64,000 nucleotides of DNA from Lytechinus pictus (GCF_037042905.1 NC_087257.1:10595501-10659500), one strand, 5' to 3'; counted from the stretch's first letter, positions 11,104 to 22,436 are shown. Notes: a model not told the origin generated them from the sequence alone. Numbers and translations are program-made.

Positions 11104-11200
11104 GGCGGAAATCCCAGGGGGACCAGGGGGACGCGTCCCCTATACCAAAAATAGTAGGGGGACACAATATCAAATGTCCCCCTTACTATTTTTGGTCTTT
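11104..11200. repeat. GGGCGGAAATCCC-headed hairpin element
   Basis: GGGCGGAAATCCC leads into G and C tracts. An inverted repeat then follows: CCAAAAATAGTAGGGGGAC, a short loop, and TCCCCCTTACTATTTTTGG (about 11142-11193). The head resembles the CACTGGCGTAAATCCC end of the larger hAT-like element at 12893, suggesting a related non-autonomous element. Confidence 0.5.
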
Positions 11201-11402
11201 TATGATGGAGAAAAATACATAATAGTAATAGAAATAATAATAGTTCTTGTATAGCGCATAACACATTTAAGTGAAAACCTTTTTTTGCTTGTCAAATTTT
11301 TATTAATTAAAATGACCTTACATTTTGGGTGATAACCTTTTTTTTTTTGCTTGTCAAAGTTTCCAGCCAATGAGTGTATATACACCTAATGGACCGATCA
11401 TG

Positions 11403-11687
11403 CCCTTGCGTACCTACGGGGGGGGGGGGGCAGGGCGGCAGTCTGCCCCCCCTGACGATTCACGTACAACCCATGCAAAGGACGTATCCCTGCCCCCCTG
11501 ATGAGCTTGAAGACCTTTTTGCCCTCCCCTGACGAGCTTGAAGAGCGTTTTGCCCCCCCCCCCCCCGACGAGCTTGAAGACCTTTTTTTGTGATTGAAGA
11601 CTTTTTTTGCTTGTCAATTTTTTGGCTGACGGTTTTGCCCCCCCTCCCCCCCCCCCCCCCCTGTGGAAAATCCTAGGTACGCTACTG
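11403..11687. mobile_element. Short hAT-like element with C-tract tandem units
   Basis: The right end read inward is CAGTAGCGTACCTA; the left end is CCCTTGCGTACCTA. Flanks are CCGATCATG on the left and CCGACATG on the right, an approximate 8-bp target duplication. The body has about three units of C run plus GACGAGCTTGAAGACCTTTTT. No coding capacity was seen. Confidence 0.5.
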
Positions 11688-12165
11688 CCGACATGTACAT
11701 GTAATCTAAATCTAGTATAATTATGCTAGGCGGATTCACGGGCTGCCCCCCCCCCCCCCCCCACGGCATGAAAAAACATTTGTAGTGAAAAATATCGAGC
11801 ATACGTATACGCAGATGAGGACCTTATTTCTCGTCAAATTTTCTGAAGAAGAACTTTGACCCCCTTATGGAAACTTCTTGATCTGCCCTGCAAACGCAGA
11901 CGGCAGTATCGATATGACTGGCGCTTATTACACTCTATTTGAGTTAGAGAATTATTCCGAATTGATTCGGAAGGGCGTGACATCGGCCGGGTTGAAAATC
12001 ACTGAGTCAAAGTGGCATGGGGGAGACGAGTCACTTTGACTTGAAGCAGAGTCATATGACTCTCAACTGGCATCATTCCGATATAAGAATGTATAGTATA
12101 TGCCTATAAAGGCCTATGTGAGACCGGCAATAAATGTATTAATGTATCATTTAACTGTTTAGGAA

Positions 12166-12612
12166 TAGGGGGAGACCGGGGAGAAACTGAATGGGACATG
12201 GGGAGAAATGAGACACTCTTGTAACTTGAAAAAAAAAAAATCAGCCAATCAGCAAGCCGGTTACATCATTAGTAAAAAAAAAGGTGTACCTATATAATAT
12301 ACAGACATAGCTCTAAACAGGTTTATCAGTATCCTCTACAGCTCTACATGTAAGTTATAAACGAGTTTCTTTTGATATCCCTTCTTAGATGCCTTTTCAT
12401 CGTTCTTGTGAGTAAAATAAAGTATATCACATAGATATGGTAGGTCCTATATTATGCTATTTAGTAAGTTAATAAATGTGCAAACTTCTGAAGATAAAAT
12501 TGTTTGATAAAAGACAGGTTAGAAACCGTGACTGCCGTTTGATTTTATTTTTTTATTACTAAGGGGGAAATGTCCCATTTCTCCCCGTACTGTCCCATTT
12601 CCCCCAAGCACG
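12166..12612. mobile_element. MITE with GGGGGA-rich inverted ends
   Basis: The left end GGGGGAGACCGGGGAGAAAC and the reverse complement of the right end (GGGGGAAATGGGACAG) are purine-rich inverted copies containing GGGGAGAAATG. No target duplication was resolved. The interior is AT-rich and non-coding. Confidence 0.4.
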
Positions 12613-12892
12613 TGTAAGTTCTACTTCAACACCTCCCCTCTTATAAAGGGGACTCATAACATCGTAAAGCTGAAGTCATTTGTACGTACCGAAACAAAAT
12701 GGAACTAATATAGTACACAATATCATCTTCTTTTTATCAAGTGACTTACATCATAAATCTGAAAATGAACGAATGCTCTGGGTCATCGGACAATGATTCT
12801 TTTCGGTATAAACTGCCCAAATATGTTACTATAAACTAGTTTATTGTCGGCAGTTGGATATCTTCAATGGCCGGCCTATGCAAGATATATAC

Positions 12893-14590
12893 CACTGGCG
12901 TAAATCCCGGGGGGATGGGGGGATATATCCCCCCCCCACTTTTCGAGGGGGGTGGCCTGTACAATCATCCCCCCCCCCCCACTTTTTACAAAAGAAATAA
13001 AAAAAAATCACAAGAGATAATTGTTTTATTGGTGAAAATTCTTCCTAAAATACCGCTTAACAAATAAAACAATATTATTGAATCATAAAATGCAAATAAA
13101 GAGCCAGTTCACCATTTCCAAACAAAATAATTATGTCCTTATTATAACATTGAAGAGAAACCCCCGTTTCTTCCAATTCATCAATGTTGGGGTCTTTGGG
13201 AAGGGATTAAGATGGATTGTCAAAAAATTTTGAATGTAATCTCTAATAAAACCATTAAACAATCATGAGGTAAAAAGATAATAATATTGGAGGGGTATTT
13301 GCCATATGGACATATACAGTAGCGTAACTACGGGGGGGGGCATGGGAGGCACATGCTCCCCCCATCGGCTGACAAAAAAACCCCGGGGAAATGGGGAAAA
13401 AGAGAAAAGAGGGAGAAAGGAAAAGAAACGTAGTGGGAAAGACGAAAGTATTATTCATTATAATGTTATATTATATTATAATTATGTTATGTTACATTAC
13501 ATAAGAAACATTTTTATGATAACTTTATGAAACATAAACATGGTGCTCGCATTGTCTGTTCAACGAGATATATAATCCTGTTGTACTAAAACATCCCATT
13601 TTCAAGTCAATATAAACCAAATACATTTCCTAGCACTTGAGTTATCATTGTTTTATGTAGTGACATAGGCCTATGCTTCTTTTACATGACTCAAAAAGTG
13701 ATTGCCCCATGTTAAGGTCTTCGTAGATATAAAAACATTTCCTGTCCGTGATTACATTCGCATTAGTGGATTGGTGAGATATGTCTGCTCTTCATGAATT
13801 CCTGAAATCAGTCCTTAAAATGTCCCTTTTTCTGATCTGAATATCAAAAATTTTCAGCTCGCGCTTCGCACTCGCATCATTTGGTTAATGAAATACGTAT
13901 GGTCCAAGTTAATTCCTACAAAGAAACCTTAGAACGCCCCACTTCAGGTCTGAATTATCTAACTTATCTAAATTTTCTGCTCGCGCTTCACGCTCGCAAT
14001 ATTTGATTAGTGAGATGCGTATGATAATCATGATTGCAATGACTACAAAAAGTGTTTCATGTGTTCAGATGTAATTCTAATAAAATCAGCAAGCGCTTGG
14101 CACTCGCATTAGATGACTATGGTGAGATATGCATACTCTTAATGGATTCCTAAAATATATTCCTTAAAATCTCGCTGTTTGGGGTCAAAATATACGAAAA
14201 TTTCAGCTCGCGCTCGCATTGTTTAGCGAGACAGGTAACTATCATGATTACGCAAATTTGATTATAATGTCCCTTTTTAGGTGTGAATATAAAAAAAATT
14301 CAGCTCGCGCTTCGCGCTCGCATTATTTGATCAGTGAGATACATATCCGTTCAATGACATTGTCCTTAAAATGTCTCTATTAGGTCAGAATAACTAGCAA
14401 CTGAGCGCACTTCGCGCGCTCACTCAGTGATTCAAAAATTTTGCTGGTGCCCCCACAATGCCGTGACCCACGGTACGCCACTGTGGACATATCAATTACA
14501 ATTCCTTGCATATCTAAAAACATGATTGCAAAAAAAAAGCCAAAATATTTCAGTCATCCCCCCACCCCTCAACACGGATTTACGCCAGTG
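12893..14590. mobile_element. hAT-like non-autonomous transposon (outer)
   Basis: The ends are CACTGGCGTAAATCC on the left and its inverse GGATTTACGCCAGTG on the right. Both flanks are exactly ATATATAC (12885-12892 and 14591-14598), the 8-bp target duplication expected of the hAT superfamily. G/C homopolymer tracts follow each end. No transposase frame is present. Most of the interior is taken up by a second hAT-like element (13316-14484). Confidence 0.8.
13316..14484. mobile_element. Nested hAT-like transposon with GCTCGCGCTTCGCGC repeats
   Basis: The ends ACAGTAGCGTA and the inverse of ACAGTGGCGTA are flanked on both sides by GGACATAT (13308-13315 and 14485-14492), an 8-bp target duplication. 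It therefore inserted into the outer element. From about 13850 to 14430 it carries roughly six tandem units of 110-150 bp, each with a self-complementary GCTCGCGCTTCGCGCTCGC-type core and a GATTAGTGAGATACGTAT-type trailer. It is non-coding. Confidence 0.8.
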
Positions 14591-14619
14591 ATATATACCC
14601 TCATCTGAACTCTAATATT

Positions 14620-17000
14620 TGTTATCACTTTGCAAATTTCATGGGCTTTCGACATATATCTGCTGATAGTCCTATACCAATATCACAAGGGACCGATAAA
14701 GCTGTAAGAGAGTATGTTTCTAAGCAATTGATTCAGATGAAAGACCAGATGTCGTCATTGGTAGAGTCATTAACCTCACCTACACAATTAAAGCAATATT
14801 AATTAATACTCAACTGAATGAAAGCCCATCTCATTCCATGGAGGTCACTGTCCCGATCGTCGAAGTAAACAACAGATACGATACTCTACTGCTTGATAAC
14901 ACTGATGATGAAGTAGAAGAAACAATCGCCATTGTAAAGAGATCTTGTGAGCAATTGGCAGATTACAGGCTGAAGAAAGAAATTGACTTCATATGCTAGC
15001 AAAGACAGTTGAGAATGAAAGAAGGAAGCTACAACAATGTGATGTTCTCACAATAGGAGATCCAATGATAAAGCCTCTTAATCCATCTACGATGTCCCCA
15101 ACAAAGATAATTAAACGTAAGACCCTTCCAGGTGCAAAATAGAAGATTTGTTTGAACCAACAAAGAATATGGTTGAAAAGACCAAGGAGATAGGTGATAT
15201 CTCCTTGAAAAGACCCTGCATAAAGAGGTCATCATACATGTTGGATCAAATAATCTGGCAGCGACTGACTCGATTACTACTGAAAAGAAAATAGAGTAAC
15301 TGGCCCTTTTAAGTCCAAGGTGAATGCACTTCAGTAGATGCAATGTCGATTAGTTCCATCATCATAAGCATCAGCATTTTTGCAATGATGGCATACCACT
15401 CAGACCTGAAAGAGATAGGCCTATATAATATAATAAACCAGATGGTGATCGAAATTGCGAATCTTCCAGACGATCTCAGACGATAATTAAAGGGGAATCC
15501 AACCCAAACAAAAACTTGTTTTTTGAGGAAAAAGGAAAATCAAGTTGATAGGTGAAAGTTTGAACAATATCGGACAAACAATAAGAAAGTAATGAATTTT
15601 CAAAAGCTGTGAATATTGGTAATCACTATAACCATGGAGACTTCAAATTGGCCGTATATGTGATGTCTTAGGCAAGGACTACTCTTCAATGTACTCCAAT
15701 ACATAAAATGGCTAAAATGACATTTTTTTTCAAAAGTTTTACTTCAAATTATATTTTTCTTTCATGAGGTCATAAAACAATATACTACCTGGGCTTTATT
15801 TAGATTACTGCCCCAGGGGAATTGGTAATTAGGAGAAAACCACAAATCACTGATAATAAAGTACATGGCCTATAGGAAAGTTGTCCTTGCCCCTTGTCAT
15901 AATTTACGTACCCAGTTGCCAATTTGAAATCTACATAGTCTTAGGGATCTCAATTTTAAAACAGCCATAACTTTCTTATTGCTTGTCCGATTGCTTTCAA
16001 ACTTTCACAATGCTGTTTTATTTATTTTTCTCCTTTCAAACACAACATTTATGACCAAGGCTGGATTCCCCTTTAACAAAGGCACGAGAATCGTAAAACT
16101 TTATCTTCCACCTATATGCTTCCAGACATCCCTTATCATCATCCCAGCATCATATCTCCATGACAATGCAGAACCCACATCTGCAACTTGCCATAGATGT
16201 ATCAAATTAACCTAAACTACAGTATATGGAATCACAAAATGAGTTATGCGCATGTTACCTCCTCCCATAACTACTCTGGATGCTTTTATTGCGGTGAAAC
16301 AAATCACAAATACCCAAACTGCCACTCCGGATAAAAAAAATCAAGTGCTACCTTTGTAATGAGCTTGGTCACAAACGTGAATTCTGCAAGAATATAAACT
16401 ACAACTATTACTAAAAATCTGGCCAGGAAGGCTGTGCCGATAAAGATGCGCAGAAGAAACACTTTCCAATTAAACAACTTAAGAAAAACAATAAACACTC
16501 GAGACTCTAAAACTTGAAAGTGGCGCATTTCAATATTCGCAGTTTGTTTGATAAACTAGATGAAATCAATTTTAATTTGAAAACTATGGATATTGATGTA
16601 TTATGTCTATCAGAGACATGGTTGAACAAGAATATTACTAGTGAAATTGTGAAAATTCAAGGATACTCCCTCTACGTGATAGATGATGACCGTCGAGGCG
16701 GCGGTGTCCGTGTATGTAAAGAGTACCCTAACATACATCGAAAGAGATGATCTTAGTGACAGTTCTTTAGAAGTAATCTGACTACAAATTCAAGGCCTGA
16801 AATTAGAAAAATTACTAATCTGTTGTATATATAGACCTCCAGACACAAATGCAGCTTATTTTGAGAAAATCACAGCACTTTGAAAAAGCAAATAACACAA
16901 ATATGGAATTACTTATTCTTGCATGGTGATTTGAATGTTAATTCATGATAATCCTGTTCATTGTCTTGAGAATCTGTTCTTGTTAACGCAATTGGTCACT
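14620..17000 (+). pseudogene. Decayed CR1/L2-type LINE: ORF1 (esterase, CCHC) and endonuclease
   Basis: Fragments in order on the plus strand: a Glu/Lys-rich segment near 14840-15040; an SGNH-esterase-like block at about 15050-15260 (IGDPMIKPLNP, where GDS is usual, then EVIIHVGSNNL); two CCHC knuckles at about 16285-16400 (CFYCGETNHKYPNC and CYLCNELGHKREFC); and a frame from 16514 with an apurinic-type endonuclease start (HFNIRSLFDKLDEI, LCLSETWL). The endonuclease continues after frameshifts as IYRPPD and HGDLN. Stops and shifts break every domain. No reverse transcriptase follows. A TTAA MITE (15491-16072) splits ORF1. Confidence 0.75.
15491..16072. mobile_element. piggyBac-like palindromic MITE, family A
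   Basis: TTAA (15487-15490) precedes AGGGGAATCCAACCC. The right end GGATTCCCCT is followed by TTAA (16073-16076). TTAA duplication is the hallmark of piggyBac-type insertion. The two halves are imperfect inverted copies. It is non-coding. A right-truncated relative starts after TTAA at 60807-60810. Confidence 0.75.
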
Positions 17001-17402
17001 TTTGGCTCTGTATAGCCCCACTCCCCCTCGACAGTACCGCGGCCCCTCATTGGCTCGATCTTTACACTATATAGTTTTACTTCTGTTAAAGGAGAATGAA
17101 ACTCTTGGAGCAAGTTAGCTTTTGTGAAAGCAGAAAAATCAAAGAATAAGATCAACAAAAGTTTGAGTTAAATAGGACTAGCAATAGAAGAGTTATGAGC
17201 ATTTGAATGTCGAGATCACTAATGCTATGGAGATCATCCCATTGGCAATGCGACTAAGATCTATGATGTCACAGATGAACAACTCTCCCCTTTTGGACAC
17301 TGAAAATATACCCAAAAACATCTCTTTTTGCTCATTCTAATCATATGACAAACGATTCATCAATGATATAATGTTGTGAACAACGTTCTCGCTACCACGC
17401 GT

Positions 17403-17460
17403 CACGGTTGGCGGGCGCCGACAACCCTGAAAATTTTCAGGGCAAATCCGCCAACCGTGA
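17403..17460. repeat. Nested palindromes
   Basis: An inner perfect 18-bp palindrome, CCCTGAAAATTTTCAGGG, is flanked by outer inverted arms, CACGGTTGGCGG and CCGCCAACCGTG. The structure could extrude as a cruciform. No element ends or target duplication were identified. Confidence 0.7.
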
Positions 17461-17469
17461 ACTTCCCCG

Positions 17470-18860
17470 ACAACCGTGGCCGACAACTGTAAAACAGGCC
17501 TAGATCCACACAAAAAACTGAATAATATATTTAAAATAAAAACAATCTGCTTTTCAGATCCTAAAATAAACTTGTCGATTATTTCTTCCACGATTTCTTC
17601 CCGGGATTTCTTTGCTTCGCTACTATGCTGTATACGATACGACCTCGACTCGAGGCCCAATTTAACTCTCTCTCTCTTATCTGGGAAGTGCGAAGATGTT
17701 TACCTCGCATTTGCGTATCGCATTGCTCTCATTATTTACGTCTTTAAAATGGTAGTAAAATACGCTCAAAAATAAAGTGAGAAGAGAGGGGTACCGTGGG
17801 TTACTGGGTTGGGCAATGTAATTTAGATGTTACGAATTTCAGTTGATATTGTCATTTATTTTGTCAAAAGTAAAGTGTGTCAAAAAATAATATAAAAATT
17901 CGATCGAAATTTAGTTTCATCTCGTCCCAGGCCCCAGCCTTATTATAGCTACATCTACATGAATTCATTGAATGCATTTCTGATGACACTGCCGTAGAAC
18001 GAATTGAGAAAATTATTAAAAGATCACGTTAATAATGACAAAGCCACAGCCACAGGAATGGATTGATATAATGTCCAACTCATTTACTTACAGCAAAATG
18101 ATTATTCACATTTATATTCCAATTTTACTCCATAATTTCCAAAGTCTTGATCTCTACATCGATCTTTTGAAAGTGTTGATTAATTTCGCGACGGTGTGTC
18201 TACCAAGTTCTGTGTCACTGCACTAGCGCTCGCCATGGCCACATACATAATACAAATCGCACATGGCATCAAAATCTATCCGAGTCTTCCAAAATTAGAT
18301 GGGATCCAAAACCGATTTGAATGTATTTTTTTTCTTCAGATATTCATTGAATCTGTTATAATTTTCTTAAGTAATAATCTTTATTAATTTTATTCACGCT
18401 TTTTATCATATTACGACTCATTTTTTAATGTGAGTTATACGTACAGTGTATTTTCATTTGTATTGTTCTTTATTACTCTTTGCCTGCCAATTAGTCATTA
18501 CAGTGAATGCTTCATGAAAAAACAACTCCCGGTAACAACTACGATTTAAAATAAAATATTATTTGAAATTAATTTGTGTAAAGGAGAAAGAGAATAATGG
18601 GAGGTGGTCGTGGGCAATGTAAATGAAAATGATGGGATGTTTGTGACTTTGTGGGGGAGGGGATTGGCGAAAAGAAGTCAATGTTCGGAGCGAATTAAAT
18701 TAATATTCTTTTATGGATGTGTCTACTGTGATTGTGGCTGCATAATCTTTATGGCGAGTGGAAAATCAACCCTTGGACTTGGTCGGGAGGGGTACGTGAT
18801 TCAATAGATTTCAATAAAAGTACACATTCAACAAAGTGGAATTGACAATTCATTCACAGA
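17470..18860. other. Gene-free stretch, nothing firmly recognised
   Basis: Opposing open frames at 17337-17660 (minus) and 17476-17775 (plus) overlap and show no domain. The minus frame has a Glu/Lys-rich stretch but lacks convincing splice sites. A CTCTCTCT tract lies near 17667. No gene is called. Confidence 0.35.
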
Positions 18861-18871
18861 TATTCATTTCA

Positions 18872-19022
18872 GGGCCGCGGAAACAGGGGGGGGGGGCTGG
18901 GTGGGCTTCAGCTCCCCCACTTTTTTTTCCAAAACCATGTACAAAAACAGGACCACCTGATTGCGTTTTTTGCATGGTGGTCAGCCCCCCCCCCCCCTTT
19001 CAAGACCTTTCCGCGGCCCCTG
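18872..19022. mobile_element. 151-bp hAT-like MITE
   Basis: The ends are GGGCCGCGGAAAC and the inverse of CAGGGGCCGCGGAAAGG. CATTTCA flanks both sides (18865-18871 and 19023-19029), a 7-8 bp target duplication. The interior has G and C tracts around ATGGT/ACCAT strings. It is non-coding. Confidence 0.6.
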
Positions 19023-19029
19023 CATTTCA

Positions 19030-19900
19030 AGTACGAATTATTGAAGTTGATATGTGTGAACGTTTTAGAGGATATGTATTTCGTTTGCCCACGCCCACAT
19101 GAGTTGCTAGTATAATTTGAATATCGCTGGATGAATTTTTCAATTTCACTTATGTCGTTATATATGTTTTATATCGGAATTGTGTTTTATATATAGAGTT
19201 ATCTTTACAACGTCGTTAGCCTAATTACTGCGAGTGGATTATATTTATGAAATGAATTGGAATGTGAACGAGATCGACGCCCCAAAGCCGATGGCACGTG
19301 ATCTAATTAGTATTCACTTTCTGGGTTGAGCCAATCATTGTGCTTGAAAACGGGTTTCCCCGAATTCCCGCCCTTGGAATGACTGTGTACCATGTGCGTG
19401 ACCTGTTAACCTGTTGTATGAATGCGAATCAGCTGGTTTCGTGACCTCAAATATTCTTCATGTTGTTTACGCTGGATGGGGGCTATAAAAAGATCTTTCT
19501 GACTCTTTTTTTTTTCAATTTTAATAATCTGTTCGTGAATTTCTGTAACTTGAAAACTGATGCAATTTATTGAATCACGTACCTCGATCTTCCCACTCAT
19601 GGTGCAAGAAAATATTTTAAAAATTTAAAATCGCCAAAATATACATGTAAAGAAAGATTATTCAGCCGTCATCATCAGTAGTAGTATAGACATGTCTATA
19701 AATATGCATTCGCTTCGAATATTGACTTCTTCACCAATCCCACACACACGTACGATCTCAACATCCCCTTGTCATTGTCCACGCCACGACCCCTCCCCTT
19801 TCGCGCTCCCCCTTCGACCATCCTAGCTACAACCCCCCCCCCCCCTCTTCCTCTCTTTCACACACGCTGTATTTGTAGGCCTACATAGTGCATTATTTGA
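19030..19900. other. Gene-free stretch
   Basis: Nothing firm. A minus-strand ATG near 19602 starts MSGKIE and then meets a GTACGT donor-like site, so a tiny first exon is possible, but it has no support from any neighbouring exon. A C run lies near 19831-19845. Confidence 0.3.
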
Positions 19901-19904
19901 AAAT

Positions 19905-20300
19905 ACAAATCTGCTTTCCTGTCAATTAAGCTTTACTTTCTAAACATTTTAAATCGCAATTAATTATAATAAGAACAAAATCGTAATATTAAAGTATGAT
20001 GAATGACTAAAAATATTTCTCCCGCTCGTGATGGACACATTCATTATTTTATAGGCGAGTATAGAACAATACAAATGAACATATAGCAATAATTGACAGT
20101 GAGTATAAATCTACTTTTCTGTCAATTAAGCTTTACTTTTAAAACATTTTAAATCGCAATTAATTATAATAAGAACAAAATCGTAATATTAAAGTATGAT
20201 GAATGACTAAAAATATTTATCCCGCTCGTGATGGACACATTCATTATTTTATAGGCGAGTATAGAACAATACAAATGAACATAGCAATAATTGACAGTGA
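19905..20300 (+). repeat. Two-copy tandem duplication, about 200 bp unit
   Basis: TCTGTCAATTAAGCTTTACT-type sequence at about 19917 recurs 200 bp later near 20117. The next 180 bp is almost identical, through GGCGAGTATAGAACAATAC and AGCAATAATTGACAGTGA. Differences are few, so the duplication is recent. Confidence 0.85.
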
Positions 20301-20439
20301 TAAACGAATCTTGATTGGATATTATTAGTATAAACATCATCAGCAGAAGTCTTAATTATGAGAGTCATAGTTTCAGTGAGTATCTGAAAACAAAACAAAC
20401 ATGCAAATTATATCGTCTCATGAATACCGATGCCCATTA

Positions 20440-20477
20440 TTTGGAAGCCTCGGAAGTTTTCTTCCGAGGCTTCCAAA
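20440..20477. repeat. Perfect 17-bp hairpin with TTTT loop
   Basis: Bases 20440-20456 and 20461-20477 are exact reverse complements (TTTGGAAGCCTCGGAAG and its inverse) around a TTTT loop. The stem is shorter than a microRNA precursor. No flanking duplication was seen. Confidence 0.8.
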
Positions 20478-20860
20478 CAAAGTCGGAACAATCTTTGGAT
20501 TGAGTAAGGGCGTGGCGCGGCGCGCATGCGGTCCGTAGATGCATGTAGTCGATCGGTCATTGACACGCATTCTCAAAATGAATCGCACTTTCTAAGGACG
20601 TAGCGATCTAGACATTGTAAAGTATGGAGTACATTATCGATGTCATTGATGTGAATAAATCTATAAACTGTAAGTATAAAATGAGATTGAATATAAATCT
20701 TTTCTTTTGACCTTTTTCATCAGTACTTGCCTTTCTGCTTCAATCGATCGCAATTCGCGCAACCGTTACGGCTGTGTGGCCGGAGAAGCATTAAATAGAC
20801 ATAAAATGTGGTGCATTTAGCAGCAATCTAAGCTCGTCGATATTGATATTTTCGATAGCT

Positions 20861-20976
20861 ACCGCGCTCCGCGCGGGAGGGGGGACACCCCCCTCCCGCG
20901 ACCCACCCCCCGTGCGTGCTTCGCACGCACACCAAGGCCGCTGCGCGGCTTGCGTATCATCGCTTCGCGCCGCCAA
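20861..20976. repeat. GC-rich cluster of three hairpins
   Basis: Three consecutive self-complementary blocks: CGCGGGAGGGGGG/CCCCCCTCCCGCG, GTGCGTGC/GCACGCAC and GCCGC/GCGGC, followed by a GCTTCGCGC run. The GC content contrasts sharply with the AT-rich surroundings. It resembles the GCGCTTCGCGC repeats in the hAT-like element at 13850-14430. Confidence 0.65.
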
Positions 20977-21620
20977 GCGTCAGAATGAACCTGGCGAGAA
21001 CGTTGGTTGTGAAACCTCTGTACTTGTCCTCTCATAAAGAGAACACGTCACCTTGTGATAGACTCCATAAAAGTGAGAATATAAGTGAAATAAGTACTAA
21101 AGTAATGAGGGAGTTGTACGTGTGTGACATCACAGATCTTGGTCGCATTAATTGCCAATAGGAGGATCTACATGGCATTAGTGATCTCAATATTCAAATG
21201 CTCATAACTTTCTTATTATTCATTCAATCTTCCTCAAACTTTCAACAATATGTTTCTTTGATTTTTCTCTTTGATATGGATTCAGCTGGTTTCAAGGGTT
21301 TCATTCTCCTTTAATAAACATAAATAGCCATGCGGTCGCCCCCGGGGTCGCCCTGACTATTAATACTAGCCAAATGATATCATTTTTGTTTCATTCCTTA
21401 ACGCACCATCTCTATGTATGTTGCATCCGTGTATATGTCCCTTAATTGAACTCGTCCTCAATTAATTTCACATTGTAAAGCTAGTATACACTCTCCATCA
21501 GTATGTTCAGGAAATGGCAATTAGCAAATACGGAGCAGGCTATATAATTAGTCGTTTGCACAATGGACAAACCGTTATGCACAATGCTGTATTATAAAGA
21601 ACGACTGTACAGATAGGGTG

Positions 21621-22436
21621 TACATTCATCAGATGCATGGCTTTGCGGGTACGGTAAGCATGCACGGTAGGGTCCCGCGGGTAAGGTTTAATTAAATTAT
21701 GTAGCATTCGAATAGCATACACATTTATGCATGTCCATTTAAATCCAATCCGTATTAAGAAGTTGATGTGAATAAGAAGGGAAACAAAATCACATAGGCA
21801 CATTTACGGCATTTCATCGAAATTAAAAATAAAATAAGAAATTTAAATCATTTCTTAGTTCTGTTAAATTTTAGTACAGCGCTATATAGACAATGCGGGG
21901 GGGGGGGCAGATCGAGGACCGCGGTAAATTGGTAGAAGCGGACAGTGTCCTACTGGTGCGCAAAAAGAAACGAAATACTGCATGGCAAGAGCATGGTAGG
22001 ATTTATTAATGAAAATTTACAGGATCGACCTGAGAGCAATTTTTATGTTTTCCAATCAATGTGATATAAGAATTAGATAACAACTTTGCATGAAACTATT
22101 ATATTGGAAAATTCTTATCAAGAATAATTGACAATTTGCTTAAACCGTCGTAAAACAAGTAAAATAAATGTCATTAATGAATGCCGATTTACCTTGATTG
22201 GCGAAGAGATATGGCGTAAACTTCTCTAGGTAGCGGCAGTGTCCAATGGCAACTAAATAATCATACTGGTGTAAGAAAAAAAAATCGAAATCTGGCTCCA
22301 TTGGCTAATCATAGTCTCACTTGCTTCGTGAGATGGCGCCCTGTTAGACAGCGTTACCGTATTGGGCAGAATTCAGAGTTGCATTGACCATATTATATTC
22401 ACACTCGAGGTCAATGCCGAGGATCTGGAGGGTGGG
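21621..22436. repeat. Duplicated segment, copy 2
   Basis: Same content and orientation as 1-793. The left junction at 21621 cannot be interpreted because copy 1 begins at the window edge. Homology ends near 22436 where a G-rich stretch (GGTGGGGTGGGGGTGG) begins. The exon-like block at 22193-22265 keeps both splice sites. Confidence 0.85.
22193..22265 (-). CDS. Duplicate of the 73-nt candidate exon
   Basis: Same acceptor, donor and frame as 554-626. It differs by two replacements visible in the translation (V to A and Y to C in the YLVVIGHYR core) and one silent Leu change. Loss of the aromatic residue next to GH suggests this copy may be decaying. No adjoining exons are seen within the 21.5-22.5 kb region. 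Confidence 0.3.

Larger units (their letters stand above)
17090..21310. mobile_element. Interval bounded by inverted TTAA-flanked arms, family C
   Basis: At 17086-17089 TTAA precedes AGGAGAATGAAACTC. At 21311-21314 TTAA follows GGGTTTCATTCTCCT. The first 200 bp or so inside each end are inverted relatives of each other (both include ATGAGCATTTGAAT and GATCACTAATGC). The interval is either one 4.2 kb piggyBac-like element, or a palindromic MITE opened by later insertions, or two separate MITE halves. The interior shows no transposase. It holds hairpins, a 200-bp duplication and a small hAT-like element. Confidence 0.45.

Noticed and set aside
17337-17660. 107-codon minus-strand frame with a Glu/Lys-rich stretch
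   Set aside because: It overlaps another frame on the opposite strand, crosses the nested palindrome and lacks convincing exon boundaries.
20440-20477. MicroRNA precursor
   Set aside because: A 17-bp stem with a 4-base loop is too short for a typical animal precursor.
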